Positions 32,983 to 41,259 of a DNA stretch of 51,926 bases are shown here, piece by piece. Location of the stretch: NCBI GenBank assembly GCA_016868835.1, contig VGFR01000004.1, forward strand, positions 1 through 51,926, written 5' to 3'. Position 1 is the stretch's first letter. Every line of letters starts with the position of its first letter. The position numbers were made by a program, and so were the translations under genes. The DNA is from Bacteroidota bacterium. Lineage in GTDB: Bacteria; Bacteroidota; Bacteroidia; Flavobacteriales_D; Sanyastnellaceae. The notes below the pieces were generated by a model. It did not search any database. It was not told the DNA's origin and saw nothing but the letters and a program-made list of their open reading frames with translations.

Positions 32983-34521
32983 ATGAAAAAGTTATTCTTA
33001 GCTCTGTTTTCTATTGCGGTTAGTCCTATTTGGTCTCAAATTCAAATCGATTCCATCGCAAATCAAGCAACTGCAATTGAAAATCTTTTTTTGTCAAACG
33101 GAATTTTCGTAAACAACATCGTTTTTCAAGGCGATTCGGCACAGTTTGGAACTTTTCAAAATGGAGACAATGTCAATCTTGGAATTACTTCAGGTATTGT
33201 TATGTCTACGGGGCATGCCAAAAGTCCGATGTCAAGTAATTCGTACTTCATTAATAATGGACAAGTTTCGAGCAATGCCGATTTAAGCGCCTTAACTGGT
33301 TTCATTACACAAGACTTAGCTCAAATTGATTTCGATTTCATTGCAACCGGTGACAGCATGACATTTCAATTTGTTTTTGCTTCGGTGGAATATCCAGAAT
33401 GGGTGGGAAGTAGTTTCAATGATATATTCGGGTTTTTCTTAAGTGGCCCCGGTATAGCAGGTACATTTACCAACGGCGCCGTGAACATTGCAGTAGTCCC
33501 AGGAACTGGTGAGTTTGTTTCCATCAATACAATTAACGCTACCCAGAACGCCAATTTGTATGTTGATAATATCAATAACCTACAAAACTTCATGGTAGAT
33601 GGCTACACGGTTCCCATGTTTGCCGCAATTGGCGGATTAACCGTTGGTGAGGCGTATCACATTACGCTTGCTATCGCAGATGCTAGCGATTCTGCGCTTG
33701 ATTCATTTGTATTCTTAGGAGGAAATTCTTTCCAACAATTCTGCACTGTAGGTCTATTGGAAGATCAAGAAAGAGGTTCGGCAACTTGCTTGCTCTCCAA
33801 TATTAAAGCAGACTTCGATTACACCGTCGTTTGTGGAACCATTGAACTCGAGAATCAATCGAGTGTTGCAATGCCAATAGCGAATGCATTCTATGATATG
33901 GGTGATGGGAATACAATTCCTGCAACTGAAACCGTATACACGTATCAGACTCCCGGGAATTATAATGTGCGTTTGGTTTACGAAACGGCCGACGGGTATA
34001 CGTCATATTACACACTTGGAACTTTTCCAATATCTGAAGTAGCTCCGGCTACTCCTCAGATTCAACAATCAGGAATGATGATGTATGTGAATAATTATGA
34101 TGGTACAAGTTACGTAGAGTGGTTCACATCAATAGACGGTGGAATAACCTTCCAGGAAGCGGATGGGGTTGTTGGTCCAGAATTGAATTTGGCTCTTTAT
34201 TCAACATATCCAACGCATGTGTATGCCGGTGTTAGCAATGGATGTCAAAACACCTCGCCTGTAGTTATTCCAATGGTGAATGTGAATGAAATGGAGTGGG
34301 AGGAAAGTGGTCTTTACCCTCAGCCAGCCGAAGATGTTGTTTATTTCACGAACACTGTTCTAAAGAATGTGAACATTTACACACTTCAAGGTCAGCTGGT
34401 TCTTCAAGCGAATCAAATTACAGCTCAGTTAAACATTGAGTCGTTAAGTTCAGGTATGTATATGATTCAAACAACCACAGATTCAGTTAACTTTGAAACT
34501 TCTAAGTTAATTGTTAAGTAG
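32983..34521 (+). CDS. T9SS cargo protein with choice-of-anchor L and PKD-like domains
   Basis: A 512-residue secreted protein. A signal peptide (KKLFLALFSIAVSPIWSQ) is followed by a choice-of-anchor L domain (about 25-260). Its marks include FLSNGIFVNNIVFQGDSAQFGTF, GIVMSTGHAKS, QFVFASVEYPEWVGSSFNDIFGFFLSGPGI and IADASDSALDSFVFLGG. A PKD-like domain follows (about 270-345, with YDMGDGNTIP and TYQTPGNYNVRLVYE). The C-terminal 75 residues (LYPQPAEDVVYFTN ... LSSGMYMIQT ... SKLIVK) are a type A T9SS sorting domain. The protein should cross the outer membrane by T9SS; binding targets are unknown. The stop overlaps the GTG of the next gene by one base. Confidence 0.9.
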   Translation: MKKLFLALFSIAVSPIWSQIQIDSIANQATAIENLFLSNGIFVNNIVFQGDSAQFGTFQNGDNVNLGITSGIVMSTGHAKSPMSSNSYFINNGQVSSNADLSALTGFITQDLAQIDFDFIATGDSMTFQFVFASVEYPEWVGSSFNDIFGFFLSGPGIAGTFTNGAVNIAVVPGTGEFVSINTINATQNANLYVDNINNLQNFMVDGYTVPMFAAIGGLTVGEAYHITLAIADASDSALDSFVFLGGNSFQQFCTVGLLEDQERGSATCLLSNIKADFDYTVVCGTIELENQSSVAMPIANAFYDMGDGNTIPATETVYTYQTPGNYNVRLVYETADGYTSYYTLGTFPISEVAPATPQIQQSGMMMYVNNYDGTSYVEWFTSIDGGITFQEADGVVGPELNLALYSTYPTHVYAGVSNGCQNTSPVVIPMVNVNEMEWEESGLYPQPAEDVVYFTNTVLKNVNIYTLQGQLVLQANQITAQLNIESLSSGMYMIQTTTDSVNFETSKLIVK

Positions 34522-35699
34522 TGTATCAAATTTTTACTCGATATAATTGGAAAAGCACAACTTTGGTTGTGCTTTTTCCTTTGCTTTATTTGATTCTTTT
34601 ATTTGTCAATGGAAGATTTCAACTCAGTGATTTCAACGTCTATTACGGAGCTGCAGAAGCTTTAAGAAATTCAGATCAAGTCTATGGAGTAGCCTTTGGC
34701 TTAAGTAGCGGCTTTTATAAATATACGCCAGAGGCGTTGATGCCTTTTTTAGCTTTCAGCTTTATGCCTTATGTTCTAGCGGCCGTGATGTATTATATCA
34801 TGACCATTTTTGTTTTTTTTGGAATCGCTAATGAATTTAAGAGGCTTCTGCATTTCCAAGAGTGCAATGAAAGAACGGCAGAGTGGATCGTTTTTTTTAC
34901 GTTGCTTCTAGGAGCTGATTTTATTGAAAGAGAATTTTTTTTGGGGAATGTGAATGCTTTGATTTTGTTTTTAATTCTGTTGCTATTGCGTTTTGCTCAA
35001 GAGAATAAATATTTCAAAGCCGGTGTGTTTTTCGGTATGGTGCTGATATTGAAAATTCATTTTGTAATTCTCTTGCCTTACTTTCTTTGGAAACGTCAGT
35101 GGGTCTTATTGAAAGGGATGCTGCTTTCAATGTTCGCATCGGGATTCCTATTTCTTTTGCTAGTAGGAAGTAGAATCATTCCACTTCATCTTCAATGGTT
35201 AAAAGCAGTTCAAGATCACAACGGACACTTGGCATTTAGTCCAAATACCATCTACGCTAGTGTTACCAAGTTGTTAGGTAATTTACATGTTGTTTACTCA
35301 CCCCAAGTTGTAGTGATGAGTACCCTTGTTATAGTGGCGTTGATTTATCTTTTTTGGATTTGGAAACGCAAGGTTCAAGGGGTTTCTTCGATAGAGGTTT
35401 TTGTTTTAATTGCATTGATTCCGATCTTATTGCACACAGATACCGAGCATTTCATGTGGTCTTTGCCCATGTTCGCCATAGCAATGTTATTCATTTGGAA
35501 ATTGAATGGATTGCCCGAACGATTATTCGGTATGGGGTTAATCTTTCTTGTATTTATTCCTTTCGTGCTCAATAGTCCCGACATAGTTGGAAAGGAAATA
35601 AGTCATTGGTTTGATTATGGGGGAATTGGTCTTGCGCTTCAGTTTTTCTTTTTTATTTCAGTGAGTTATTTGGGCGTTAAGTTTTACGTGAAGAAATGA
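34521..35699 (+). CDS. GT87-type (DUF2029) multi-pass membrane glycosyltransferase
   Basis: A 392-residue GT-C-like membrane protein with about ten hydrophobic segments. The first extracytoplasmic loop after helix 1 has FQLSDFNVYYGAAEALRNSDQVY, in which an acidic residue near DFNVYY is the usual GT-C catalytic site. FYKYTPEALMPFLAF is another DUF2029/GT87 hallmark. The family uses polyprenyl-phosphate sugars as donors. It starts with GTG, overlapping the stop of the T9SS cargo gene by one base, so the two may be coupled. Whether it glycosylates that secreted protein is unknown. Confidence 0.78.
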   Translation: MYQIFTRYNWKSTTLVVLFPLLYLILLFVNGRFQLSDFNVYYGAAEALRNSDQVYGVAFGLSSGFYKYTPEALMPFLAFSFMPYVLAAVMYYIMTIFVFFGIANEFKRLLHFQECNERTAEWIVFFTLLLGADFIEREFFLGNVNALILFLILLLLRFAQENKYFKAGVFFGMVLILKIHFVILLPYFLWKRQWVLLKGMLLSMFASGFLFLLLVGSRIIPLHLQWLKAVQDHNGHLAFSPNTIYASVTKLLGNLHVVYSPQVVVMSTLVIVALIYLFWIWKRKVQGVSSIEVFVLIALIPILLHTDTEHFMWSLPMFAIAMLFIWKLNGLPERLFGMGLIFLVFIPFVLNSPDIVGKEISHWFDYGGIGLALQFFFFISVSYLGVKFYVKK

Positions 35700-35756
35700 A
35701 GTTGCTTCGTTGATAACTCGCTGTAATTTTTAAAATAAGACTGACATGGCGTTTGT

Positions 35757-35764
35757 TACATTCG
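35757..35764 (+). promoter_or_regulatory. -7-like element before phoH
   Basis: TACATTCG is one base from TAnnTTTG and lies 13 bp before the phoH ATG. Confidence 0.35.
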
Positions 35765-35777
35765 TAAAAAACACCCC

Positions 35778-37115
35778 ATGGCACCACGTAAAACTCCAAA
35801 GATTTTTGTACTCGATACAAGCGTATTACTCCATGACCACAATAGCATAAATAATTTTGAAGACAACTACGTGGCTATTCCAATTACAGTATTGGAGGAA
35901 TTAGATAAATTCAAGGTTGGAAACGAAACGAAGAATTTTGAAGCGCGTGAATGTATTCGAATTATTGATCGATTGTCCGAAAATCATACGTTGAATGAAT
36001 GGATACCACTCGACAATGGAAACGGAGGTAAACTAAAGATCATTTTAGATATTAATTTATCTGCTCATGAAGATGCCCAGTTCGTTTTTGCAAATCATAA
36101 AAACGACCATAAGATTTTAAACGCTGCCATTCAACTTCAGAAAGTTGAAAAGCGTAAAAAGGTGGTCTTGGTTACGAAAGACATAAATCTTCGTCTGAAA
36201 GGAAAGGCACTTAATGTTGTAGCGGAAGATTATAAGACGGGTAAAGTGAAAGAGAGCCTCATGATGTACAGTGGAATCTCTACCATAGAAACAGAAGATG
36301 CAGACTCCATTCGAAAGCTTTATACCGATGGATTTTTGAAGAAAACTACTCTGCTAGGTAAGCAAAAATTAAACAATCATTTTTACATTTTGAAATGTGG
36401 AAACTCCAGTGCGTTGAGTTTCTTCGGCGCTGCTGAAGGTGCGTTGCGGAGAATTGATAAAGTGTATGCCTCTGGAATTAAACCGAAAAATGCTGAGCAA
36501 GCTTTCGCGTTAGATGCCATCATGAATCCTGATATTAAACTGATAACCATTTCCGGAGTAGCAGGAACAGGAAAAACACTGTTGGCATTGGCTGGTTCTC
36601 TCGAGATGCGAAATACCTTCGATCAATTGATTCTTGCACGACCCATAATTCCGTTGTCAAATAAAGAAATTGGTTTTTTACCTGGAGATGCAGAAGAGAA
36701 GGTTAGTCCATATATGCAGCCGCTTTTCGACAACTTGAATTTCATCAAAAAACAATACTCTGAAAATGAAAAGAAAAGAAAGGTGATTGAGGAAATGCAA
36801 AATTCAGGACGAATTGTGATTACACCATTGGCATTTATTCGCGGTAGAAGTTTGTCAAATTGTGTGTTCATTATTGATGAAGCACAGAATTTAACCCCGC
36901 ATGAAGTGAAGACCATTATTACTCGCGCGGGTGAAAATACCAAGGTGATTTTAACAGGAGATGTAAGACAAATTGATACGCCCTACCTAGATGAACATTC
37001 AAATGGATTGTCTTACGTTATTGAAAGATTAAAAGGACAAGGTTTATATTGTCACATTACATTAGAAAAAGGTGAGCGAAGTGCTTTAGCCAACCTAGCC
37101 AACGAAATGCTGTAG
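35778..37115 (+). CDS. phoH: PhoH-family protein with N-terminal PIN domain
   Basis: A 445-residue protein of the PIN-PhoH (PhoH2/YlaK) type. The N-terminal PIN ribonuclease domain (about 8-140) has FVLDTSVLLHDHNSI, the acidic residue in VLEELDKFK and VVLVTKDINLRLK. The PhoH ATPase domain (about 235-445) has Walker A ISGVAGTGKTLLALAG (about 259) and Walker B VFIIDEAQNLTPHEVKTIITR, then KVILTGDVRQIDTPYLDEHSNGL. Such proteins are thought to be RNA helicase-nucleases. The TAG stop is directly followed by the stop codon of the convergent small gene. Confidence 0.93.
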   Translation: MAPRKTPKIFVLDTSVLLHDHNSINNFEDNYVAIPITVLEELDKFKVGNETKNFEARECIRIIDRLSENHTLNEWIPLDNGNGGKLKIILDINLSAHEDAQFVFANHKNDHKILNAAIQLQKVEKRKKVVLVTKDINLRLKGKALNVVAEDYKTGKVKESLMMYSGISTIETEDADSIRKLYTDGFLKKTTLLGKQKLNNHFYILKCGNSSALSFFGAAEGALRRIDKVYASGIKPKNAEQAFALDAIMNPDIKLITISGVAGTGKTLLALAGSLEMRNTFDQLILARPIIPLSNKEIGFLPGDAEEKVSPYMQPLFDNLNFIKKQYSENEKKRKVIEEMQNSGRIVITPLAFIRGRSLSNCVFIIDEAQNLTPHEVKTIITRAGENTKVILTGDVRQIDTPYLDEHSNGLSYVIERLKGQGLYCHITLEKGERSALANLANEML

Positions 37116-37379
37116 TTATTCAATGATCGTGTGAACGAGCTCTTCCTTGCCCTTCTTGGTTAAATTGTAACCCAAGCCGCTTTTGTTCACAATAAAGCCA
37201 TTTAAATAAAGCTTAGTCACACGTTCACCAAGTTGCGTGCTGTGCATCTGGTGTGCCGCGTCACGTTGAATACGCGTCCAGAAATTAGCTTCCAATTGAT
37301 TCAATTTAATGTACTGGTTTTTGTTGTTTTTACGGAATGTTTGAATAATATCCAGTATCACGAAATCGTATTTATCCAT
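37116..37379 (-). CDS. Small conserved-looking protein of unknown function, possible winged-helix fold
   Basis: An 87-residue protein with an ATG at 37379; a GTG at 37388 would add three residues. The pattern ILDIIQTFRKNNKNQYIKLNQL, then GERVTKLYLNGFIVNKSGLGYNLTKKGKEEL reads like a winged-helix domain: helices first, then a recognition-helix-like segment and a beta wing ending in the common TKKGKEEL signature of PadR/ArsR-like folds. No family is certain. It is convergent with phoH with no intergenic base, and may be a small transcription factor. Confidence 0.6.
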   Translation of the reverse strand: MDKYDFVILDIIQTFRKNNKNQYIKLNQLEANFWTRIQRDAAHQMHSTQLGERVTKLYLNGFIVNKSGLGYNLTKKGKEELVHTIIE

Positions 37380-37488
37380 TTGTTGCACGAATGAGTTTTG
37401 GTTTATTGGCTATGCGAATTTATTTGACGAACACCTTTACTTTACTCGAGTAGAAAAAAAATTACTCACAAGCTATTAACGATTTTTA

Positions 37489-37496
37489 TACCTTCG
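37489..37496 (+). promoter_or_regulatory. -7-like element before a T9SS cargo gene
   Basis: TACCTTCG is one base from TAnnTTTG and lies 17 bp before the ATG at 37514. Confidence 0.3.
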
Positions 37497-37513
37497 TTTC
37501 AACCTTATAAAAA

Positions 37514-38563
37514 ATGAAAAAAATTATTTTCTCAGTTTCCGTTTTGTTTGCGATGCAATCGAATGCTCAAATCACAATTGGTCAAAACGATTTGCCACAT
37601 GCGAATGATGTTTTAGCCCAAGAAAACGCTACGTACGTTGGTACTTTCGATGAGGCCGCAACAGGTGCGAATTACATATGGAATTTCGATGAGTCGAACA
37701 TTCAACTTACCGGAAATGTAACACAGACAGAATGTATTGATATTGCAACAACCCCCTTCGCATATCAAATATTTTTCAATAGCCCATTCGATCCGAATCA
37801 CAATTCAGATTTCGCTCAAGGATTAACTTCTTTAGGAGGGAATTTTGGACAGCTTCCAATTACGCTGGAAGATCTATACAATTATTATCAGAATACAGAT
37901 CAACGTTATGCTATCACAGGTGTTGGTGTAACTGTAAATGGTATTCCAATTCCTTCACAAGGAAATCCAATTGATATCATTTATCAGTATCCACTTGCGT
38001 TTGGTGATTATATGTCGCATGATTCTCAACAGATCATAGAGATACCAACCTTGGGTTACAGAAAGACTGAACAGACCAGAGTAAACGAGGTAGATGGTTG
38101 GGGAACAGTGAATGTCTTTGGAACATCATATGATGCCTTGCGAGTGAAGACTACCATTTATGCTTCTGATTCAGTTTATGTCGATTTTATTGGATTCGGA
38201 TTTCAATTTGACAGACCCGTTGCTGTTGAATACAAATGGTTGGTACATGAATGGCGCGTTCCAGTTGTGCAAGTCAACTATACTGCAGGAACTCAATCAG
38301 GAGTTTTAATTGCAACAACACCGAATAGTGTTGCCGAGATTACGCCAAGCGAATTCGAAATTTACCCAAATCCAACCACTGATTTTGTTCGTATCGCTCA
38401 ACGTGGCCTGTATCAAATGCCATACATGATTTATGCGTCGAATGGTCAAGCAGTCCAATCAGGAAAGGTGTCTGATGGAGAGGAAATTCAACTAAGCAAT
38501 TTTCAGAACGGCTTGTACCTCATTAAGTTGGGCAATGCCGAAAAATTCATTGTAAAGAATTAA
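37514..38563 (+). CDS. T9SS-secreted protein of unknown function
   Basis: A 349-residue protein with a signal peptide (KKIIFSVSVLFAMQSNAQ) and a type A T9SS C-terminal domain (about 278-349): FEIYPNPTTDFVRIA, then MIYASNGQAVQSGKV and NFQNGLYLIKLG. The mature part (20-275) is Tyr- and Asn-rich, beta-looking and not recognised; it includes IPTLGYRKTEQTRVNEVDGWG and VFGTSYDALRVKTTIYASDSVYVDF. This resembles many Bacteroidota secreted proteins that lack a named domain. It is expected on the cell surface or in the medium. The stop shares TTAA with a convergent lipoprotein gene. Confidence 0.85.
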   Translation: MKKIIFSVSVLFAMQSNAQITIGQNDLPHANDVLAQENATYVGTFDEAATGANYIWNFDESNIQLTGNVTQTECIDIATTPFAYQIFFNSPFDPNHNSDFAQGLTSLGGNFGQLPITLEDLYNYYQNTDQRYAITGVGVTVNGIPIPSQGNPIDIIYQYPLAFGDYMSHDSQQIIEIPTLGYRKTEQTRVNEVDGWGTVNVFGTSYDALRVKTTIYASDSVYVDFIGFGFQFDRPVAVEYKWLVHEWRVPVVQVNYTAGTQSGVLIATTPNSVAEITPSEFEIYPNPTTDFVRIAQRGLYQMPYMIYASNGQAVQSGKVSDGEEIQLSNFQNGLYLIKLGNAEKFIVKN

Positions 38564-39693
38564 TTACAACTGAATTCGTTGTTGTTGGGATTGGGATCAC
38601 AGAAGTTTAAATCTGCTGTGTAAATACCATTCACCAAAGCATTGATATTTGTTGTGTTATTTCCGGCTTCGAGGGGAATGTTGTAAACATATGAGCTAGC
38701 ACGAGAAGCAAATAATCCTAGGCCTCCTAAGATGTTCGTATAGCTTGGTCTCTCTTGAATGATTCCAGTTACCGGTGAATTCACATTGATGTACGTTTTC
38801 AATTCTTCATTGGCCAACCCCATGCGCAATTCAAAAGCGCGTGTTTTGTTTCCATCATAGGTTCCAACCTCTCTGCGAACACGATTGTCAGTTGGAATTG
38901 AATTTCCTAAATAAGCAAAATATGGCTCCGCATTAAAGGTTAAGTTGTAGTATCCAGAATTCAAATCCAAATCATCGGCGTTGAATGTTCCAATGTTCCA
39001 GTCAACAAATTTCGTTGTTTCTGAAACAAGCACAGTCAAGGCATCATCGGCATAAACCTTTTCCTTGTAATACATGCGCAGAGAAAGATCATAAATTTCC
39101 GCATTATCAATTGGAGTCCAACGAATACTTACCTCATCTCTATAATCAATTGCACCTGTTACGGTGTTAACACTCGCCAATGAAAGTCCAAGATTTTCTT
39201 GCGGACTCTGAAAGAATACACTGGTGGCTGGAATCACATTCGTTTCAGCTTGAACATCTGGTCTGCTCACAAAATCAACTACGATTCTATACATGGCGTT
39301 GCTGTTCAGGCCATTTGGTGTTGGAAGGAAATAAACCGTTTGCTCAGGACCATAGAAAATACCATTAACATCTTTGTTGGTGATGCTCATCTCTTGAAGA
39401 GTAAACGTATTCAATACATTTCCGGTATTGGGGTTGTATTCTTCCAAATGAATGAAATTAAATTCTTCCCACTGGTATTCAGAGCTATCGCGAATTTGAG
39501 CGTATTCAAGATTGTTTCCATTGCCTAAAAAAGTTTTCGTAATCTTCACAAACTGCGTATCAGCACCGGGATCTAATAATCCAAAGACAATGGTAGTGCT
39601 TTTATAAGGGGCATTCAAATCAACATCAGTCTCGCAAGCGTTGAATAAACTTGCGAACAGAATTCCGAAAAAAGTATAGGTTAGAAATTTCAT
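38560..39693 (-). CDS. Uncharacterised lipoprotein
   Basis: A 377-residue protein with a lipobox ending LFNAC (Cys20), followed by ETDVDLNAPYK, a charged region typical of Bacteroidota surface-lipoprotein tethers. The body is mainly beta (TTIVFGLLDPG, FVKITKTFLG, LNTFTLQEMSITN, YRIVVDF, VSIRWTPIDNAEIYDLSLRMYY), like the DUF4249-type envelope lipoproteins, but I cannot fix the family. A fibronectin-like strand pattern appears around WTPIDNAEIYDL. The gene is convergent with the T9SS protein and downstream of the acyl-CoA reductase gene by 55 bp. Function unknown. Confidence 0.75.
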   Translation of the reverse strand: MKFLTYTFFGILFASLFNACETDVDLNAPYKSTTIVFGLLDPGADTQFVKITKTFLGNGNNLEYAQIRDSSEYQWEEFNFIHLEEYNPNTGNVLNTFTLQEMSITNKDVNGIFYGPEQTVYFLPTPNGLNSNAMYRIVVDFVSRPDVQAETNVIPATSVFFQSPQENLGLSLASVNTVTGAIDYRDEVSIRWTPIDNAEIYDLSLRMYYKEKVYADDALTVLVSETTKFVDWNIGTFNADDLDLNSGYYNLTFNAEPYFAYLGNSIPTDNRVRREVGTYDGNKTRAFELRMGLANEELKTYINVNSPVTGIIQERPSYTNILGGLGLFASRASSYVYNIPLEAGNNTTNINALVNGIYTADLNFCDPNPNNNEFSCN

Positions 39694-39748
39694 GGGGTTA
39701 AAGATACACGATGTCGCGTTGCTTTGTTTCTTGATTTTCTTATAATTT

Positions 39749-40801
39749 TCAGTTCAAATGAGATAAAAATTCTAAGGTGTTTACTTGATCGGCATAATCG
39801 TTTAAACTTGGTTTTTGGGCCTCTCCAAATGGAACGCCATGATTTCCAACTTCACATTGAATTTCATTTTCTCTCGAATCCAAAGTCTGTCTCAATGATG
39901 CCATATTCGCGTATCTCTCATAAAAGAGCGAAGCCACGGGCGAGGTAAAATTGGAATCTTGTTTGAAAATGATAAAGCCATTTTCGAGTAAATCTTCCTT
40001 ATTCAATAACCAAACGGCTTTGTTGTAATCATAATTGTTCGCGTATTTGTTGTGGTTTTTTATTTCTTTAAACGAATAAAGAGCCTTGAAAATTCGATCT
40101 AAATCAAAATCTTCAGGAATGAAAACCTTTGTCACGTTCCTACAACCTAAACCGAAGTAATCAAAAATGTCTTTACCCAAAAGATGAAGCTGCTCTTCCG
40201 ATTCGGAGCCATCTAAAATGGCAATGCTTGTTCTGTGCTTGCGAATAATATGCGGGTATTTTCCAAAATAAGTTTCGAAATGAACGGCAGAACTATTGCT
40301 CCCTGTGGCTATGACGGCGTTAAAATCAACAAGCTTTCCCGAAACAAATTGACAATCATTTTCAAGTGAATTGTCAAATTTCATTGCAATTTTTAATACC
40401 AGAGGAATCAAAATGGCATCATCGCTACTGAGCTTTATCAATGCGCGATGTCCCATGACTAGTACGCTTAAAATATCATGAAAGCCAACCATTGGAATAT
40501 TTCCTGCGCAGATAATGGCTACGGTTTTCGGCTCAAGGGCATAAGTGAAGGGGGAAGTCCAAGCAAGTAATTTTTCTTCAGTTAGTTCTTCTGACCAATT
40601 GTAGAACATTTTTCGCACCTCTTCCGAAGTAAACCAACCGTTATAGGTGTAAGATGTCTCAACAATATGCATTCCGGCGGCATACTCATCTTCTGTTAAT
40701 CCACATGAATAACCAGGGTAAACGGCGCTTGTTCCCCACAATTTCAAGATTTTGCCAATTTGAACAAATGCTAGTATGCGTTGTTCTTTCTTTGAATTCA
40801 T
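39749..40801 (-). CDS. Acyl-CoA reductase (LuxC-like)
   Basis: A 350-residue protein of the LuxC/acyl-CoA reductase family, which reduces fatty acyl-CoA to aldehyde with NADPH. It has an aldehyde-dehydrogenase-like layout: the cofactor region includes VAIICAGNIPMVGFHDILSVL and ALIKLSSDD, then AVIATGSNSSAVHFETYFG, and the catalytic Cys is in FDYFGLGCRNVTKVFIP. In Bacteroidota it is very often divergent from a small ferredoxin gene, as here. This suggests either redox coupling or simply conserved gene order. The length is shorter than LuxC itself (about 480), as is usual for this branch. Confidence 0.88.
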   Translation of the reverse strand: MNSKKEQRILAFVQIGKILKLWGTSAVYPGYSCGLTEDEYAAGMHIVETSYTYNGWFTSEEVRKMFYNWSEELTEEKLLAWTSPFTYALEPKTVAIICAGNIPMVGFHDILSVLVMGHRALIKLSSDDAILIPLVLKIAMKFDNSLENDCQFVSGKLVDFNAVIATGSNSSAVHFETYFGKYPHIIRKHRTSIAILDGSESEEQLHLLGKDIFDYFGLGCRNVTKVFIPEDFDLDRIFKALYSFKEIKNHNKYANNYDYNKAVWLLNKEDLLENGFIIFKQDSNFTSPVASLFYERYANMASLRQTLDSRENEIQCEVGNHGVPFGEAQKPSLNDYADQVNTLEFLSHLN

Positions 40802-40812
40802 TCGCGCTGTAT

Positions 40813-40820
40813 TATTTTTG
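40813..40820 (+). promoter_or_regulatory. -7 promoter element of the ferredoxin gene
   Basis: TATTTTTG is a perfect TAnnTTTG match in the 56-bp divergent gap, 37 bp before the ferredoxin ATG. Confidence 0.5.
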
Positions 40821-40857
40821 TGGCGAATTTACAATTAGAAATTAAAAAACAGGTGCT

Positions 40858-41208
40858 ATGGCAATAATGATTACAGATGAATGCATCAATTGCGGAGCGT
40901 GTGAACCGGAATGTCCGAATCATGCCATTTACGAAGGTGGTGCTGAATGGAAATACAGTGAAGGTACAGGCTTGCGCGGTATCATAACCCCAATCCATGG
41001 TGGTGGGGAATTGGATGCCGATGGACTAAACAATCCGAAAAGTATGGATGTTTACTACATCGTTTCAGATAAATGTACCGAATGCATGGGCTTTCATGAT
41101 GAGCCACAGTGTGCAGCCGTATGTCCGGTTGATTGTTGTGTAGATGATCCAGATTTCAGAGAGACGGAAGAGTTTTTACTTCAGAAAAAAGCTTTTATGC
41201 ATTTGTGA
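40858..41208 (+). CDS. 2[4Fe-4S] ferredoxin, YfhL-like
   Basis: A 116-residue ferredoxin. The first cluster motif is [12 protein letters not shown] at the N-terminus. The second is [21 protein letters not shown], which has the longer spacing between its second and third Cys that is typical of the YfhL/Allochromatium-type low-potential ferredoxins. An insert with [12 protein letters not shown] and [10 protein letters not shown] separates the two. It transfers electrons in the cytoplasm; the partner may be the divergent acyl-CoA reductase. A strong terminator follows 12 bp after the stop. Confidence 0.94.
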   Translation: MAIMITDECINCGACEPECPNHAIYEGGAEWKYSEGTGLRGIITPIHGGGELDADGLNNPKSMDVYYIVSDKCTECMGFHDEPQCAAVCPVDCCVDDPDFRETEEFLLQKKAFMHL

Positions 41209-41220
41209 AAAAAAAAGTCA

Positions 41221-41250
41221 AAAAAAAGGGGCCTCGGCCCCTTTTTTTAT
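41221..41250. terminator. Bidirectional intrinsic terminator between the ferredoxin and S46 peptidase genes
   Basis: The stem GGGGC/GCCCC closes a CTCG loop, flanked by AAAAAAA before and TTTTTTT after. It therefore has a U tract on both strands and serves both convergent genes. Confidence 0.92.
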
Positions 41251-41259
41251 TCCCATCTG

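Noticed and set aside
37443-37452. Palindrome TACTCGAGTA as a terminator or operator
   Set aside because: There is no loop or adjacent U tract in the right place, and a single 10-bp palindrome in an AT-rich gap is weak evidence for an operator.
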